The notes beneath the pieces are model-generated. The model had not been told where the DNA came from. It worked only from the letters and a program-made list of their open reading frames with translations, and made no database searches. Below, one piece after another: positions 50,574-63,800 of a stretch of DNA of 64,000 nucleotides (position 1 is its first letter; every line of letters starts with the position of its first letter). Made by a program: the position numbers and the translations under genes. Origin of the DNA: Paramecium sonneborni (taxonomy: Eukaryota; Ciliophora; Oligohymenophorea; Peniculida; Parameciidae); assembly GCA_905182985.1 (NCBI GenBank), contig CAJJDN010000152.1:39604-103603 (forward strand), given 5' to 3'.

Positions 50574-52935
50574 TCAATAATTCTGAAAATTTGAAGGAAA
50601 AAGTCTAACTGTTGAATATCTTGTAAAAATAAGACTAAGAAAGATAACAAAAAAATGAATAACTAAACTTCCTTCTATCATAATGAAATTTTAAATATAT
50701 ATAAATAGGCTATTATTTTTTATCTTTTAATAATAATTTTTCATATTTAATATTTGAATTCCCCTTTGTTTTAACTGAATACATCATTTTTTAGTTAAAC
50801 TTCCATTCTAGATACTTAAAATCCATATTTTTCAATTAAATATTATTAATAGCATTCTAATTTAATATAGAAATTGCTTCTTCAATGTTTGAACTAATAC
50901 CGTTTTAAGTATACTTAAATTCTAAAACTCCAATATTCTACTATATACCCTAGGCTTTATAAATGTACCCTTAAATTTATGTTGTTCCAAAGAACTTTTA
51001 ATATTCTTCATCATTCATTAAATCTACAAATCCTTCGTTTGTTTTAGCATTTCGAAGATTTTATATATCACCTTATTTAGGCTATTTTACAATTTTAATT
51101 TTAGGATGATTAAAAATTACACTTCTGACAATATAACCATCTTCCACTTTGTTCTAAAATTAATAAGTGAAACTTTTCATTTATGTATAATTTTCTATTT
51201 TACAAAATTTATTAAGTGCTTCATAAAATGCTTCATGGAAATGAATGTTGCTAGTAATAGTTTTAATAGGTTTTGCATTACAAGTATGACATCTACACAA
51301 GATTAATCCTTTAGTTTCAATATCAAAATCAATTTTTTTTAATTCCTCATAAAATGATTTAAAATCGACAATGTGTTTTTGAGGACAATTTGAAAGTACT
51401 AAAGGTTCTTTAATTCTCAAATTTTGATTAACTACACAATAAAGGTTTGTAAATTCAGTTTAAGAATCCTTTTATGTTGCAATATAGTCTTCTCTTCTGA
51501 TTTTTTATCTATCCATAAATTTTTAACGCATATATGATTCATCTTTATATTTAAATATTTTAGTTCCTTAAGTATAGAACAAATCCTTAAACATATATGA
51601 AAGCATATTTGAATCAAGATAAATGAAATTTTAAATGGATGCAATAGCAACTTTTTACTATTATTGAGCATTACATAGAGGACAAATAAAATTTTTATTA
51701 GCAAACATTTTTTTTTAATAAATAAAATCTGCAATATAACTTCTCATATCCATAAAAACACTTAAATCAGTACAAAGTTTACATCTTACCGGGTATTCAA
51801 TGGTCATTTTAGTAAACCGATGTTCCATCTTAACACTATAATTTCTATATCTATATAAGGCTATTTTGTGCCTAATGTTTTATCAGTTAATAATAAATCT
51901 CCCTAAATCCCCTATGTTGCCTATTATTATACTGAAAATTAAAAATCTTCAAAACTGAGTCTTTATTATAAATCTTCTTTGCTATTATAATATTTCTCTA
52001 TGTAAGGATCAACAATTCTATTATTTATTATTCTAACATCTTCTTCAAATTATTGAGTATTAAAATTATATTAAAATTTGTATTAACTTGGATTACTTTT
52101 TTTTATTGCATTTGATAAATCAATGTCTCCACAAATTCAAGAAAATAATGTTTGAATATCCAAAATTTTTTCTTTGTCCTCAATAAGTTTTTTCTAAGCA
52201 ACATCTTATTATGTTTAATTATTTTATTCTAAAGTTGGGTCTATAATGGAGTAATCTCTATGAGCAATTTTTAATCTATTAGAACATCCTGGTTGATTAC
52301 AATCTAAGAATTGACTTTTCTTCTTATTTTAATCCTAATAAAATAATAAACTTGTTAATTCATAGCATTCGTAGTGTTTACATCCCAATATTCAAATTGG
52401 AATAGTAATTTTTTCTCTATTTTATAAACAAAAGCTCCAAATTTATATATTTCTATTCTAAGGGGTATTATTAATTAAATTGCTTTTTATCAGAGAGATA
52501 ATAGATGAATCTTGACTGGCCCTGCCAAACATACGTAAAAATTCATTTTTATATATGTCTAATTAAAAATAATTCTGATATTTAGATTTGTTTCTAATAT
52601 ATCTATTAATCATAATTCCACATATCACAGTTATTTCAGTAGTTAATACATTAAATTCTTGATATGCTTGCATTCTCCAATCCTAAATTAGATCGTTTGG
52701 ACTTTTGGCAATTTATTAACATTTATATTATCCATATTATTAAATTGATAACATGGCTTCTTAATATTCAAAACATGTATTAAAGTGTTTACAACTTTTA
52801 ACTACAACCTAATATAAAATTATATATTACAGGTTCCTTAAATCTTTATTTAGTGATGCTTTCAATTAATGATAAATTATCAAATTGAACATTCTACAAT
52901 TATTGATGCTTATAGAATTATGAACCTTAATTCAT
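50574..52935 (-). pseudogene. Protein with four SP-RING-like modules, possibly broken
   Basis: About 750 codons. Four modules share the pattern: hydrophobic/proline start, C-x-H or similar, helix, then C-x2-C. (1) VVVKSCKHFNTC near 52815; (2) ITIPI-stop-ILGCKHYECYEL with DCNQPGC, 52270-52410; (3) MTIEYPVRCKLC with FICPLC, 51680-51815; (4) LVLSNCPQKH with CRCHTC, 51290-51400. Each is followed by a similar helix (KVAIASIQNF, KPIKTITSN). SP-RINGs belong to SUMO ligases, but here the zinc ligands are incomplete. A TGA (52392-52394) sits in frame in module 2, and the frame shifts once near 51850. Hence pseudogene, sequencing error or recoding. The terminal 33-nt intron near 50610-50645 is likely. 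Confidence 0.6.
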
Positions 52936-53143
52936 AATAGAAATTAGATTATATATCTATAAATTTTGAGATTGTTCTTTATAAAATGAAATAGTATATA
53001 GAATATTTTTAAAATAATTGATCATCATTTATTTAAACATATATAATGATTAAGTTTTGAGTATAAAAAATTTAAATTTTTAGATTAAAAAATGTATTTT
53101 TATTTTTTATATATAATTAATATATATAAATATTATAATTTTA

Positions 53144-53584
53144 ATGAATTAAAAAAAATAAGAAATCTCAACTTGGATATTGGCTCATACTTAATTGGCA
53201 TAAGCATTGGAAGAAGCTTGGTAGGAGTTTTGTAAGTAAAAGAGCTAAGAAGATGATTGTAATGATGAGCAGGAAATCAAGAGATAATAATATGAGAAAG
53301 AAAAAAATATTGGTTAAATAGTTTAGGAGGTTTGGGAAGCTAATTTAGAAAAGTTAAAATAAACTCAAAAAACAAATAAAGCTACTAAACTTAATATGTT
53401 TGATGCTGAGTGTACTAGCTACAATATTCATTAAGAGAAGAATTTAGGACTTAAAGATATTACTAGATGGAGATTATCATTAAGAGATTGTAAATTGGAT
53501 ACAAATAAGATTGGAAATGGAATTGTTGAAATTCAAGCTTTAGAATTTAATGAAAAAGATTAAAAGAAAAAAAAGAAAAAGTGA
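53144..53584 (+). CDS. Hypothetical helical protein
   Basis: 146 residues, no intron. Tryptophan-containing helical start (STWILAHTQLAQALEEAW), a charged coiled-coil-like middle with acidic DDCNDEQE, then KDITRWRLSLRDCKLD and a lysine-run end. No family recognised. Good coding composition and a clean stop support a real gene. It stands between the SP-RING gene (divergent) and the PH kinase. Confidence 0.65.
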
Positions 53585-53692
53585 ATTATAAAATTTAATG
53601 TGCTTTTTATAATGATGTATTTATTTTTCTTTAGTCTATAAAAGTGAATTTTAAATATTGAAATTTATATTATTATAATAAACATTATATAA

Positions 53693-55457
53693 ATGAATCA
53701 GTTATCTTTGATTTCAAATCATTTCTTTGTAGACAAAAATTGTAAATCTAATTCGTTTTGGGATAAAGATTTTAGAAAATTATTACAAAATGAAAAGGCT
53801 TTTATACTTAATAATGAAGATTGTATATGCTTGTACAAAAAAGGAAAAATTCTAAATCATTTTATCCAAAGATATTACACAATATAAGGAGCTTATATTT
53901 TATATGGTTATAATGTATACAAAGAGATCTATTATTTTTCAGGATGTGAAAGGTTTTCGAAAATTAGAGAATGTCTATATGAGAACTTTTTGTGATTCAA
54001 GTTCTTATCCTTATCAAATTCAATTAATTCATAATCAGTCATAAGTCATTTTATATTCTAATTCAGAACAAAGTTACAAATAGATTAAGAATCAATTAGA
54101 GTAATACTGTATTTTAATTGGTTTTCATACTTAATTTAAAATTATTAATTAAATAGGGTTTGGGTCAACAGCTTAGGTTTAAATTCTATTATAAAATTAT
54201 AGGTTTATATATCTAAATCCTAATTAGATAATAAATGTTATGCAATAAAGAGAATTAGGAAAAATTAAAAGTTGAATCCATAATTTTTAATGAAAGAAAT
54301 CTAAATAATGAATGAATTATCTCATCCAAATATTATTTAATTGTATAAAGTTTTTGAAACAAATAGTAATTATTGTTTCTTTATTAGAGCATATCAATAT
54401 GGTATTAGAATTGATTGAAGGAGGAGAATTGTTAAAGAATCATCGATATAATATTAGAGATGCTAGATAGATTATAAAATAATTAGCAATATGTGTGGAT
54501 TATATGCATTAGAAAGGAATTATGCATAGAGATTTAAAACCATAAAATATTCTTTGCAAAAATAATTCTGTTGATATAGTTTTAGCTGATTTTGGTCTTG
54601 CAACATGGATAAAAGCCAAATAACATATTTATTATCGTTGTGGAACAACAGGATATGTTGCACCTGAAATACTAAAATACAAAGAAGGAACTAAAATGTA
54701 TACAGAGAAATGTGATATTTTCAGTTTAGGAGTAATATTGTATTAATTGTAAATGATTACATTAATATATTTAATGTAGGATTTATAATAATCATCCATT
54801 TAAAGATCTTGATAAAACCAAAATCTTATAAAAGAATCTCTGTGTAGAATTCAAATTTGATGATTCTTTTAAAGTTCCTTAAAGTTGCAAAGATCTTATA
54901 ACTTAGATGCTTAGATAGAATCCAAAATAAAGACCTAGTGCTGCTGAATTATTAAAACATGATTTTTTTAATGAAATACTTTTTGAATAATCCAATTCAA
55001 ATTTAACTATGATATTTTAAGACTCCTTGTAATTTACAAAATTATTTATTTTAGTTCAGATATAAAAAGATCAGGACCTTCTTTAAGTTTTCAAAATGTA
55101 GATATGAAATTCTCTACTATAAATAATGGATTTAAATTATTTGAAGATGAGGTTGAGGATAAAAATGAATAATAATAATAAGGTACAGATTTTATTGAAT
55201 TATCTCCAATATGGACTAAAAAAATAGATCTTTAAAAAGGTTCTTAAAATTTTTAATAACCTATTTCAATGGTTATTTAAAGATAATATTCGTAAGATAT
55301 CAAAAGCAAGAAGTCATCATTATTTCGTTTAGAATTAAATTAGAAATCAAACTAAATGATATAACCTCTAATAGAAAAATCTCAATCAGATTTTTATGAT
55401 TACCATTAAATACCATATGTAAATCATCATAATATGTTATTGATACATTAAAAATGA
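53693..55457 (+). CDS. PH-domain Ser/Thr protein kinase
   Basis: 543 residues after five introns (28, 26, 22, 31 and 26 nt), the spliced length a multiple of three. Residues ~20-135 form a PH-like region (RYYTIQGAYILY, GFRKLENVYMRTF, SYKQIKNQLEQY). The kinase follows: IGFGSTAQV, YAIKRIRK, HPNIIQLYKVFE, MVLELIEGGELL, MHRDLKPQNIL, ADFGLAT, TGYVAPEIL and the CAMK-like GVILYQLIYNNHPF. All catalytic residues are present. The ~110-residue C-terminal tail is serine-rich. PH plus kinase is a known ciliate combination; the PH part probably binds phosphoinositides. Substrate unknown. The first intron ends in CAG rather than TAG. Confidence 0.88.
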
Positions 55458-55618
55458 ATTTTTTCATATATTTGTATTCTCCAATTTTATTTATTCTTAA
55501 ACATATCTTTAATAATCTTAAATATATATATATTTATATATATATTAACATCTTTAAAATCTAATCAAAATATTTTGGTGAATGTAAAATTTAATTTCTA
55601 ATTTAATTATCATTGAAA

Positions 55619-56122
55619 ATGAATTCTGGTCCAGAAAAAATTATGAAACGTAGATAAACACGTTTCTCTTTTACTAACACCTTACCAAAAACATCATTAC
55701 CAAAAAAAATATCAGCTCCAGCTTCTGAAATTACAGCAGAGTTTTTTAAAAGATAGAAAGAATATGATAACTTTAATAAATATTCCTTTTAAGAATAAAA
55801 CAATGATGAAATGAAGTTTTCTATGCGCAAATCTAATTTTCATTCTATCAAAGATGCTGTAAAATAAGCTAAATTAAAATTCTTTGAGTCAACTCCACAA
55901 TGGAACAATTTCATGAACAAGACAATCCCTTCATATTAATAGTAATACAATTCAATTAAATAAATTGCTAATCAATTCAGAAATCAAAGAAAAATGGTCT
56001 GTGTCACACATAATCAAAAACCATAATCATAAAAATAGTGGAACCTGAGTGTAATCCTAATTATAGTTGTTCCTATAATTTGTATTATTCGTGTATTATT
56101 TGCTTTAATTTTTACATTATGA
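55619..56122 (+). CDS. Hypothetical tail-anchored protein
   Basis: 167 residues, no intron needed. Basic, serine/lysine-rich N-terminus (MKRRQTRFSFTNTLPKTS), helical middle and a strongly hydrophobic last ~25 residues (VILIIVVPIICIIRVLFAL) ending at the stop, as in tail-anchored membrane proteins. An optional 18-nt intron inside the hydrophobic part would shorten but not remove it. No family recognised. Confidence 0.65.
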
Positions 56123-56555
56123 AGAATTATACATTAGGAAAACCATATTAAATTAATGATTCTATCATAAAATTCAAATTTAAATGTAACCAAGTAAAAT
56201 CCATTCTAAATTTATTTTATATTTTCCAATTCGAACTATTAATATTTAAACATATTCAATATAGTCATGATAAATATTTATTAAATTTTTATATTTATAA
56301 GGCATCCAGAGTATAAATCTTTACATTATTAAGACTTAATTCTTAAAGTTTATATAAAACTTTATATAATTGGGTTATCAAAAGACATTCTATTTCAAAA
56401 AATAAAAAAATAAATAAAATGTTTGAGTATTTTGTAAATATTTGAAAAAAAATCTTTTTGGAAGTTTAATAAAAAAACAAAATATAGTAAAATGCTAGAT
56501 AGCATTTAAGAAACTGAATTTTATTTTTAATTTTTATTTATAGAATAATTCTCAT
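56123..56555. other. Intergenic, no gene seen
   Basis: 433 nt of AT-rich spacer between two plus-strand genes with no coding frame recognised. Confidence 0.5.
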
Positions 56556-57023
56556 ATGAAACTATTTTTGCTTTTAGGATATATATTGCACTTTGGATTC
56601 ACTTACTTAATTGAAAGTGAGTTAGGTATTAATTGGGAACCAAAACAAGATGCAGTTATCAAAAAGATGAAGGAGATTTTCATATATTATTAACAATTTC
56701 AAAATTATGAAGTAGCAAAATAAAAGCAAAGACTAGCCCAAGCGTACTTTTAAAGCCTTTCAGAAAATTAGAAGGAAATTTTAGATCCATATTAAATACA
56801 AACTTTAATAAATATTTTTGAGACTTAATTTTTAGAAATTCATAACAAATATATAGATAATCAAATACCTAATGATAAATATTAACCAGCTTAATGGTAT
56901 TTTGATTATTAATACTATTTAAAATTTATTTATTGGCCACTTGCGTTTGTTGTGGGCTTATTTCTGATAAATTTGATTTACTACTGTATAGCAGATAACT
57001 GTTTTAAAATAAAAACAGAATGA
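56556..57023 (+). CDS. Single-pass type I membrane protein, hypothetical
   Basis: 155 residues, no intron. Signal peptide MKLFLLLGYILHFGFTYLI, then an extracytoplasmic helical region of ~105 residues, a transmembrane helix (WPLAFVVGLFLINLIYYC) and a short basic tail. No cysteine-rich or enzymatic motif in the lumenal part. No family recognised. Confidence 0.7.
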
Positions 57024-57223
57024 TTATTATTTTTATGTAGTAACTATTTTAATACAGGTTTATGTAAATTTTTATATTATTCCTCATTTAAAAAAATTCA
57101 AAGTATTTCTAAATCAATATAAAACAGAAAAAAACATTTTCTTTAAAACGAACTTAATTTCTCATTTTAATTAAATTAACAAAAATAGATTGTTTTGTTT
57201 ATTAGTTTATGCTTTAATTGTCA

Positions 57224-58905
57224 ATGTAAATAAGAAATAGCAAAGTAGAAACAAGAAAATCATATCAATAGAAAAAGTTTTAATTAAAAAGCAGCACTCT
57301 AAAGAAAATTTTATTTCTGCTATATTTTGTTGGAATATTTTAACTTGAGAATAAATAAATTATAGTGGACTTAATGAACATTAGTTTATTAATGATTTAA
57401 ATATGGAGACACAGTACTAAAATATAAATATCAAATATTGATCGTTTTGATCTAACTATATGTTTTTGTGCTTTAATTTCTAGACAAACTATTCCTCAGT
57501 TACAGAGTATAATATTATCATTATGCTTTTTTTCTTTCAAAAATAATCTGTCAACAATCTTAAAAAGTGTGAACTTACTTAAAAAAATAAAGAATTTATC
57601 AATTACTATTATTTTCATAATTTTGCTTACATCATATTTGTTTACTTATTTATATCATTCATATGAACAAACATTTGGACTTTTTGGAACTTTCAGTAAC
57701 ACTTGTATAACAATGTTAGAAATATTAACTTTAGATGTATTTTTGTTATGAATTAAACTAGTCATGGGGTTCAAGAGGAAGAATTTTAGAATAACAAGTA
57801 GGATATACAGGGATTCCATCTATAATTATATGTGCCTATGTGTTCTTAATGAATTATTTTTACATGAATATTCTTATTGGACTTATTTTAGAAACTTTGT
57901 AAATTGAATAGAATTAATAATTTGTTTAAGTGAATTTCTTAGATGAGCACGAAATCAAAGAAAGATAAATTAATAAAAAATTATATGATAATACTCATAT
58001 ATGTAATTTAATGTTAGGATAACTTTATTAATAAATTGTTATGGTTTTTAGCATAGTAAGTGTAATATTTAATATTTATAATAATTTTTTGATTGTGGAT
58101 GATATGGGTAGAATGTTTGATGCTTTAGATGATATTTTATATTCTATTCATTTTATATTTTTATTGTGTTTAGATGTATTTTTAAATCATAATAATAAAA
58201 GAAACCAAGAATATAATATGAACGATCTAAATGGGAAAGAATGTTTCTCCATTTTATCGCAGGACCCTTAGCATTGTTTTTATCTCATGATTTAGCTTGT
58301 CTTTGCAATTTATGTAAACTAGCAACTACTCCAACTGTAAGAGGAATATTTTCAGGAACAATTTCAATATTTCCAATTCTATTTCCTATTATAACAGTAC
58401 TATTGGCAATAATATTATTGATGGCTGTTTATACAAGCAGATTCTATAGTTAATTTATTGGATTCAAAGGTGAAACATATTATACATCACTTTAATAAGC
58501 ATTTTATACTTTTGTTTAATTACTCACTTTAGATGGTAAATGTCAAATTTATTTTTAGATTGGGATGCAAATGTTTTACCAGTATTTGAATCCTAATAGA
58601 TAATTATGCCTTACATTTTATTTCCATGTTTTATTATAGTCTCAAATGTGATTTTACTTAACATTTTGATTGCATGTAGTTGCAAATACTTTAAAGAAAT
58701 AGATTATTCTATTAATTAATAAAGCATTAATGAAGCTCATCCTGATAATTTATTAGTTAAGTTAAACAAAGTGGCTGAATTATAAATACCAACCATTATT
58801 TGCAATACACCTAATACAATTTAGGAAAGCCACATCTCACAAAGAGAAGGACTTGTCTAAATATGCTATAATAATAAAATAATTTATGCATTATTGATTA
58901 AATGA
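57224..58905 (+). CDS. Two-domain cation channel with TLDxW pores
   Basis: 535 residues after three introns (25, 26 and 23 nt). Two channel repeats. Repeat I: hydrophobic helices (ILFLLYFVGIF, LMNISLLMIQIW), S5 (SITIIFIILLTSYLF), pore MLEILTLDSW, S6 (IIICAYVFLMNYFYMNILIGLIL). Repeat II: helices, S5 (FPIITVLLAIILLMAVY), pore FVQLLTLDDW and S6. Pore helix T-x-D-x-W is the pattern of CatSper and related Ca/Na channels, so Ca2+ or Na+ is the likely ion. The segments where S4 should be have almost no regularly spaced arginines, so voltage sensing is doubtful. At 535 residues it is shorter than two-pore channels. Introns interrupt both pores at the same place. Confidence 0.85.
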
Positions 58906-58969
58906 TGTATAAATTTTAATTTATTTATGTTCTTTTTTATTTAAATTATAAAAACTAAATATTATTGAA

Positions 58970-59895
58970 TCATTATTTTTTTGCAATAAGGGTTGCACTT
59001 AATATTTTTGTTCCACTTTTCTTAAATTCTTAAAATACTTCTTAAGAAACATGTTACAGAATGACATCGTCAGGAATTTCAATTATTTTTTCTTTTTTAA
59101 TTTAAATTTATGTAAATCCAATTTCTTCAAGTTATTTTAAATATATATCTTTTCTAAGAGCTCCTGAAAGACCACAAATATGCAATTCTGAAGCTTCTCT
59201 AATAGCTAATGGTAAATCTCCAGTAGCAAGAACATCACTTATAGAAAAATGACCATTTGATTTCAAAACTCTTTTAATTTCTTAGAATACTTTTTTTTTA
59301 TCAGGTACAAGATTAATAACACAATTACTAATAACAACATCAATAAAATTATCTAATATAGGTAATTCTGTTATATCTCCATATCTAAATTCTACATTTC
59401 TAAAATTATATTTATCAGAATTTAATTAAGCTTTTCTAATCATATTTGGTGTCATATCAACTCCAATAACTTTTCCAGTATCTCCAACTAAAGCTCTTGC
59501 AATAAAACAATCATTTCCAGCTCCTGATCCTAAATCAAGAACAATATCTCCTTTCTTTATTTCTGCAAATTCAGTTGGAATTCCACATCCTAAACCTAAA
59601 TCTGCTTCTGGTATATATCCTTATTATTTTTCATAATTTTCTGCAAATACAGCATAATCTATTGTTCCACAACCTGTCTAACTGCAACATCCTCCTGATT
59701 AACTAATAGAACTAATTATATTTTATTATTTTACTCACAAATTTCTCCATATCTTTGTTTGACATTATTTTTAATTTAATCTTCTGTTTCATCACTCATA
59801 TTTTTATCTGCTTTATTTTATTCCTCTTATTAGCAATTTTTTTTGTCTTTATCATTCTAAAGATTATCACAAACTTCTTTTTATTAATTATCCAT
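58970..59895 (-). CDS. Arsenite methyltransferase (ArsM/AS3MT-like)
   Basis: 300 residues after one 23-nt intron. After a ~55-residue charged leader come [34 protein letters not shown] (SAM site), [23 protein letters not shown] with the arsenic-binding Cys and [12 protein letters not shown]. These match ArsM/AS3MT, which methylates As(III) using S-adenosylmethionine and thiols. The cysteine clusters near residue 70 and in SNCVINL agree with As binding. The C-terminal domain is short. It converges on the channel gene with 64 nt between stops. Confidence 0.94.
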
Positions 59896-60820
59896 CTAAT
59901 TAATTTATAAATAATATTCTTTTTTATTTCTATTTTATTTTTAAATTGCAACCATATTTTTATTAATTAAATTCATGAATCACTCCAATTATTTAATGCA
60001 TCACTAAAATTTAAAAGGAATTATTTAAAATAATAAATTTCATTAAATTTAAAAGATAAACACAATATTTAAAATTATCTCGAAATGCTAATTTTTTCAA
60101 AAATAGAGTGAAGGAAAATCAAAAATTTAATTTTGATATCAAGTTAATTTATTTAATTATGAATAATGAATTCTTAAAGTTCTTTAGCAATTTTTGGCTT
60201 CTATTAATAGAATGGTTATATGGATATATGGCCTAATTTTATATAATCGTCTATTTTACCATTACATATTATAAAACACTTATAATTATCAATAAAATTT
60301 TCATGAATTTTCATCCAAAATATTTTAAAGAAGATTGCTTATAATTTTTTTGGATGAAAATCTTAAATACTATCTTGACTAATTGAGTTTTTCATTCGAT
60401 TTAAAATAAAGTTAAAGGATCCGAAAAATTCTTTTTGAAATTACCTGACTGCTACTTTGAGCTAAATTCTTGAATATTAATTCAATCATCATAAATGAAT
60501 TTTCAAAATTAGGTTATCTCTGATCTATATAAATCATTAATTTATAATGCGAATTATCACAATAATTTAATTGTTAAAAGCTAATTAATGAAAAAATAAT
60601 TTATTTTATAACATTGAAAATAAAGTATAAATAGAAAATATCAAGACATTAATATAAATGAATTCATTTTCTTGTAGTTTGTATACGTGATTTAAAATTG
60701 GAATCACATTATGTATAAATCATTTTAAATGAAAAATTGTAGAAGTTATTATTCTTGGAATTACAAGAATAAACAAAATGATATGTTGAGTTTATTAAAA
60801 TTCATTTATTAATAAATCAA
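59896..60820. other. Divergent intergenic region
   Basis: 925 nt between the start of the methyltransferase gene and the next gene. AT-rich. A short frame at 60659 (MNSFSCSLYT) ends after ten codons. No element recognised. Confidence 0.5.
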
Positions 60821-63800
60821 ATGAATGAATTTAACGATTTCAAATAATTGCGTTAAAATTACTCAAATGCTTTGGAGAAAAATATTCAAAAACTTTAAGG
60901 CAGACTAAAGGCTTTAAATAATAACATAATAAATTCTACATCAGCATAAAAAATAACAATGACAAAGAATCCTACGGAAGTAAAATCATTAAGATCATCA
61001 TGTTTATTTACAGATAATAATTTGGCATCACCAACAGACAGATTCGATAATAGTCAAGTTTTTGCTAATTTTAATAGATACAGTAGTCTTGATGTTCCTT
61101 AAGCAAATCAAGGAGCTTAATAAAGCAAAGAATCACCAGATGTTTTTGAAAATATTTTTTTGAAATAATCATACATTCCTTATGAATAGAAATAAATAAA
61201 ATAGGCAAATAAAGCAAAGTAAAAAAATACATAAAGTAACACATTAAAGATAACAAAAAAAGTAGAAAAAAATCATTTTAGTAGTTAAATGAATAGTTAA
61301 TCTTTGTAAAATATTAAGAAGAAAGATGATATTTCTTAAGATAAGACTTTAAAAAAGAATCCAGAGAAAAAGAAAATTCTTATACCTCCTCCTGTTTAAC
61401 AAAAAACAAAAAATACATCTCGATCACCATAGAAGTCGAGAATAAAATAGAATAAACAATAAACACCATAATAAAATCTACAAAAACCATTATTAAATGA
61501 AATATTGAAAAAATTTGTTTCATCAAAAACTAGTTTAAGTAGAACTGTGTCAAAATCTAAATCAAAGTCTAAATCAAAGTCTAAATCCAAATCTAAATCT
61601 CCTGAAAAAGAATCTACTTCTTTTAAAAAGAAACCTAAATCGAGATCAAGAGAGTAAGCAATTCATTAGTATAATGAATAAATTACTTCTTAATTTAGTC
61701 CAATATAAGATAAATTTCAAATGAGAAATATAGATTATTCTCCAAATTTGTTACGATAAGTGAGAACATTAAGTAAAAAGAAAGGAAAAAGTAAATCTAA
61801 ACAATAATTTCAATAATAATAAATAACAAATCCAAGTCCAGGTAAAGTATCTGAGATTCATACTTTGAGATTGAAGAATTTATTAAGAGAAAAATCAAGT
61901 AAATAAGAAAAAAAAGTGAGAACTTAAATAAGAACAACTGAATCCCCAATATAAATAAGAGATTATAAGATTGAAGTATTAAATTTAATATATTAAAAGG
62001 TTCCTTAAATAAAAAGTCTCGAAGATTAACCAAAAGATGATTCAAAACCAAGTTCTGTAAGACTTAATACATTATCAATTTAAAGATCTGATGAAAAGGA
62101 TAATAGTGTATTGATGAATATTTTTCATGAATTAAAGAATTTATCTGAAGATCAGATATAATAATTTTAGCAAATATTAAAATAGATTAGAGTTGAAAGA
62201 AAAGATGAAGAATTGCAGACATCCATTCCAGATTTGAATTAAGTTGTAGAGAATTAAAAAGTACAAAACCATTCAAATTAAAAGAATAATGTAATAGAAA
62301 CTCATTTAAAAATGGCATTAGAAGAATTTCCAAAGAAATCGCATGCTTCATCACCTATGTCTAATAGCAGTTTTATTTTTAAAAAGGAGTTTTTGACAAA
62401 TTCTTAAATTGAGGAGATTTGTTAACAAAGAGAAAAAGTAAATAATAAAAATAATAAATAATTAGAGTATAAAATTGAGAGTTAATAGCTAAATGTAGGC
62501 ATTTTAAACATTATTACAATAATAGAAAATTTCTCCAAGATCATTTCATCATAATAAACAATTAGTTTAATCGTGGTTTTCAAAGTAAGCAGATTAGTTA
62601 TAGAAATTTAAATGTGAATTATAGAAGGTTTAAAAATAATCAAATACTTTATTAAAAAAGACTGAGTAAGATGTAATAATAGTTAAAGATTTAAAGAAGG
62701 ATTAAATGTTAGTGTTATCTTAGTTATGTATGTATTAACACTTTAATAGTTAGAATAAATTTCATTTGATTAATCTGAAATAAAAGATGAAAGTTTCTTA
62801 GATTAATCTGATCTTTAATTTAGTATTCCAAATTCTCCAAAAATAGTAACACCAAATACAAAATTTTAGAATTAGATAAATGATAGAAATGAAATGAAGA
62901 TTGTTTAATAACAATCAATGTCATCATAATAGAAGTAGAATTAATTTTCAAAACCATTTTAGTAAGATCCAAAAAGAAAGGATTTTGAAATATCAACATT
63001 TAATGAAGAACTATTTTTAGGGAATTAAATAGCAAGACCATTATAAGTATCTCCTAATAATGAATCTAAATAAATAATAACAGATTACCGTGAACCATAA
63101 GTAGTAATTCATGGTTTAAATTATGCATTGAAAGTAGAAGAAGAGACAGAATAGATAATGGAGTAGTTAATAGATGAAGCATCTAAAAGTTTAAATAAAA
63201 TAGAATTAATATAATAATATGCATAATAAACTAATGCTGGAATTTTAACAAATTTAGGTGTAATAAATAATTTTATAAATTTAATGTGTTTTGCAATATT
63301 AGGTATGTATATTAATATAAGAGAAATAGAAAGTAATTAGGAGGAGTTTCTAAAGAGAATGAACACTCCGTATGGTAGAAAGCCAATAAACAGATTGAGA
63401 TAATTACATAATTAGGATGATTTCGAAGATCATCAAGAAATTTAACCACTTTACTAAATAAGTTATAAAAGAAATCTATCATAGAACAAATTATGGAAAC
63501 ATAAAATTAATATGAAAAAATTCACAACTAGGCTATATTTGATGCTTTCAATGAAGCTCTAAATACTCTGAGACCCTTTTATTAAGATGATGGAATTCCT
63601 TATCCATGGTGTATTGAGACCAATATATCATAAAGATTATATTATGGATTAGAAGATATCCCAAATATACTAGATAGGGCAAGACATAAAGTTTTTGAGT
63701 GGTCAAAGACATTATGCGGTATTAAATTATTATTTAAAATTAGGATTATTATCTGATGAGATACCTGTCATATCTGTGAGACAATTGAATTATGAGCAAT

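Noticed and set aside
51432..51734. 100-residue minus ORF called with the standard code
   Set aside because: Wrong frame. The frame beside it carries the FICPLC zinc motif and continues on both sides.
61797..62051. Minus-strand hydrophobic ORF
   Set aside because: Antisense to the frame of the large partial gene at the right edge.
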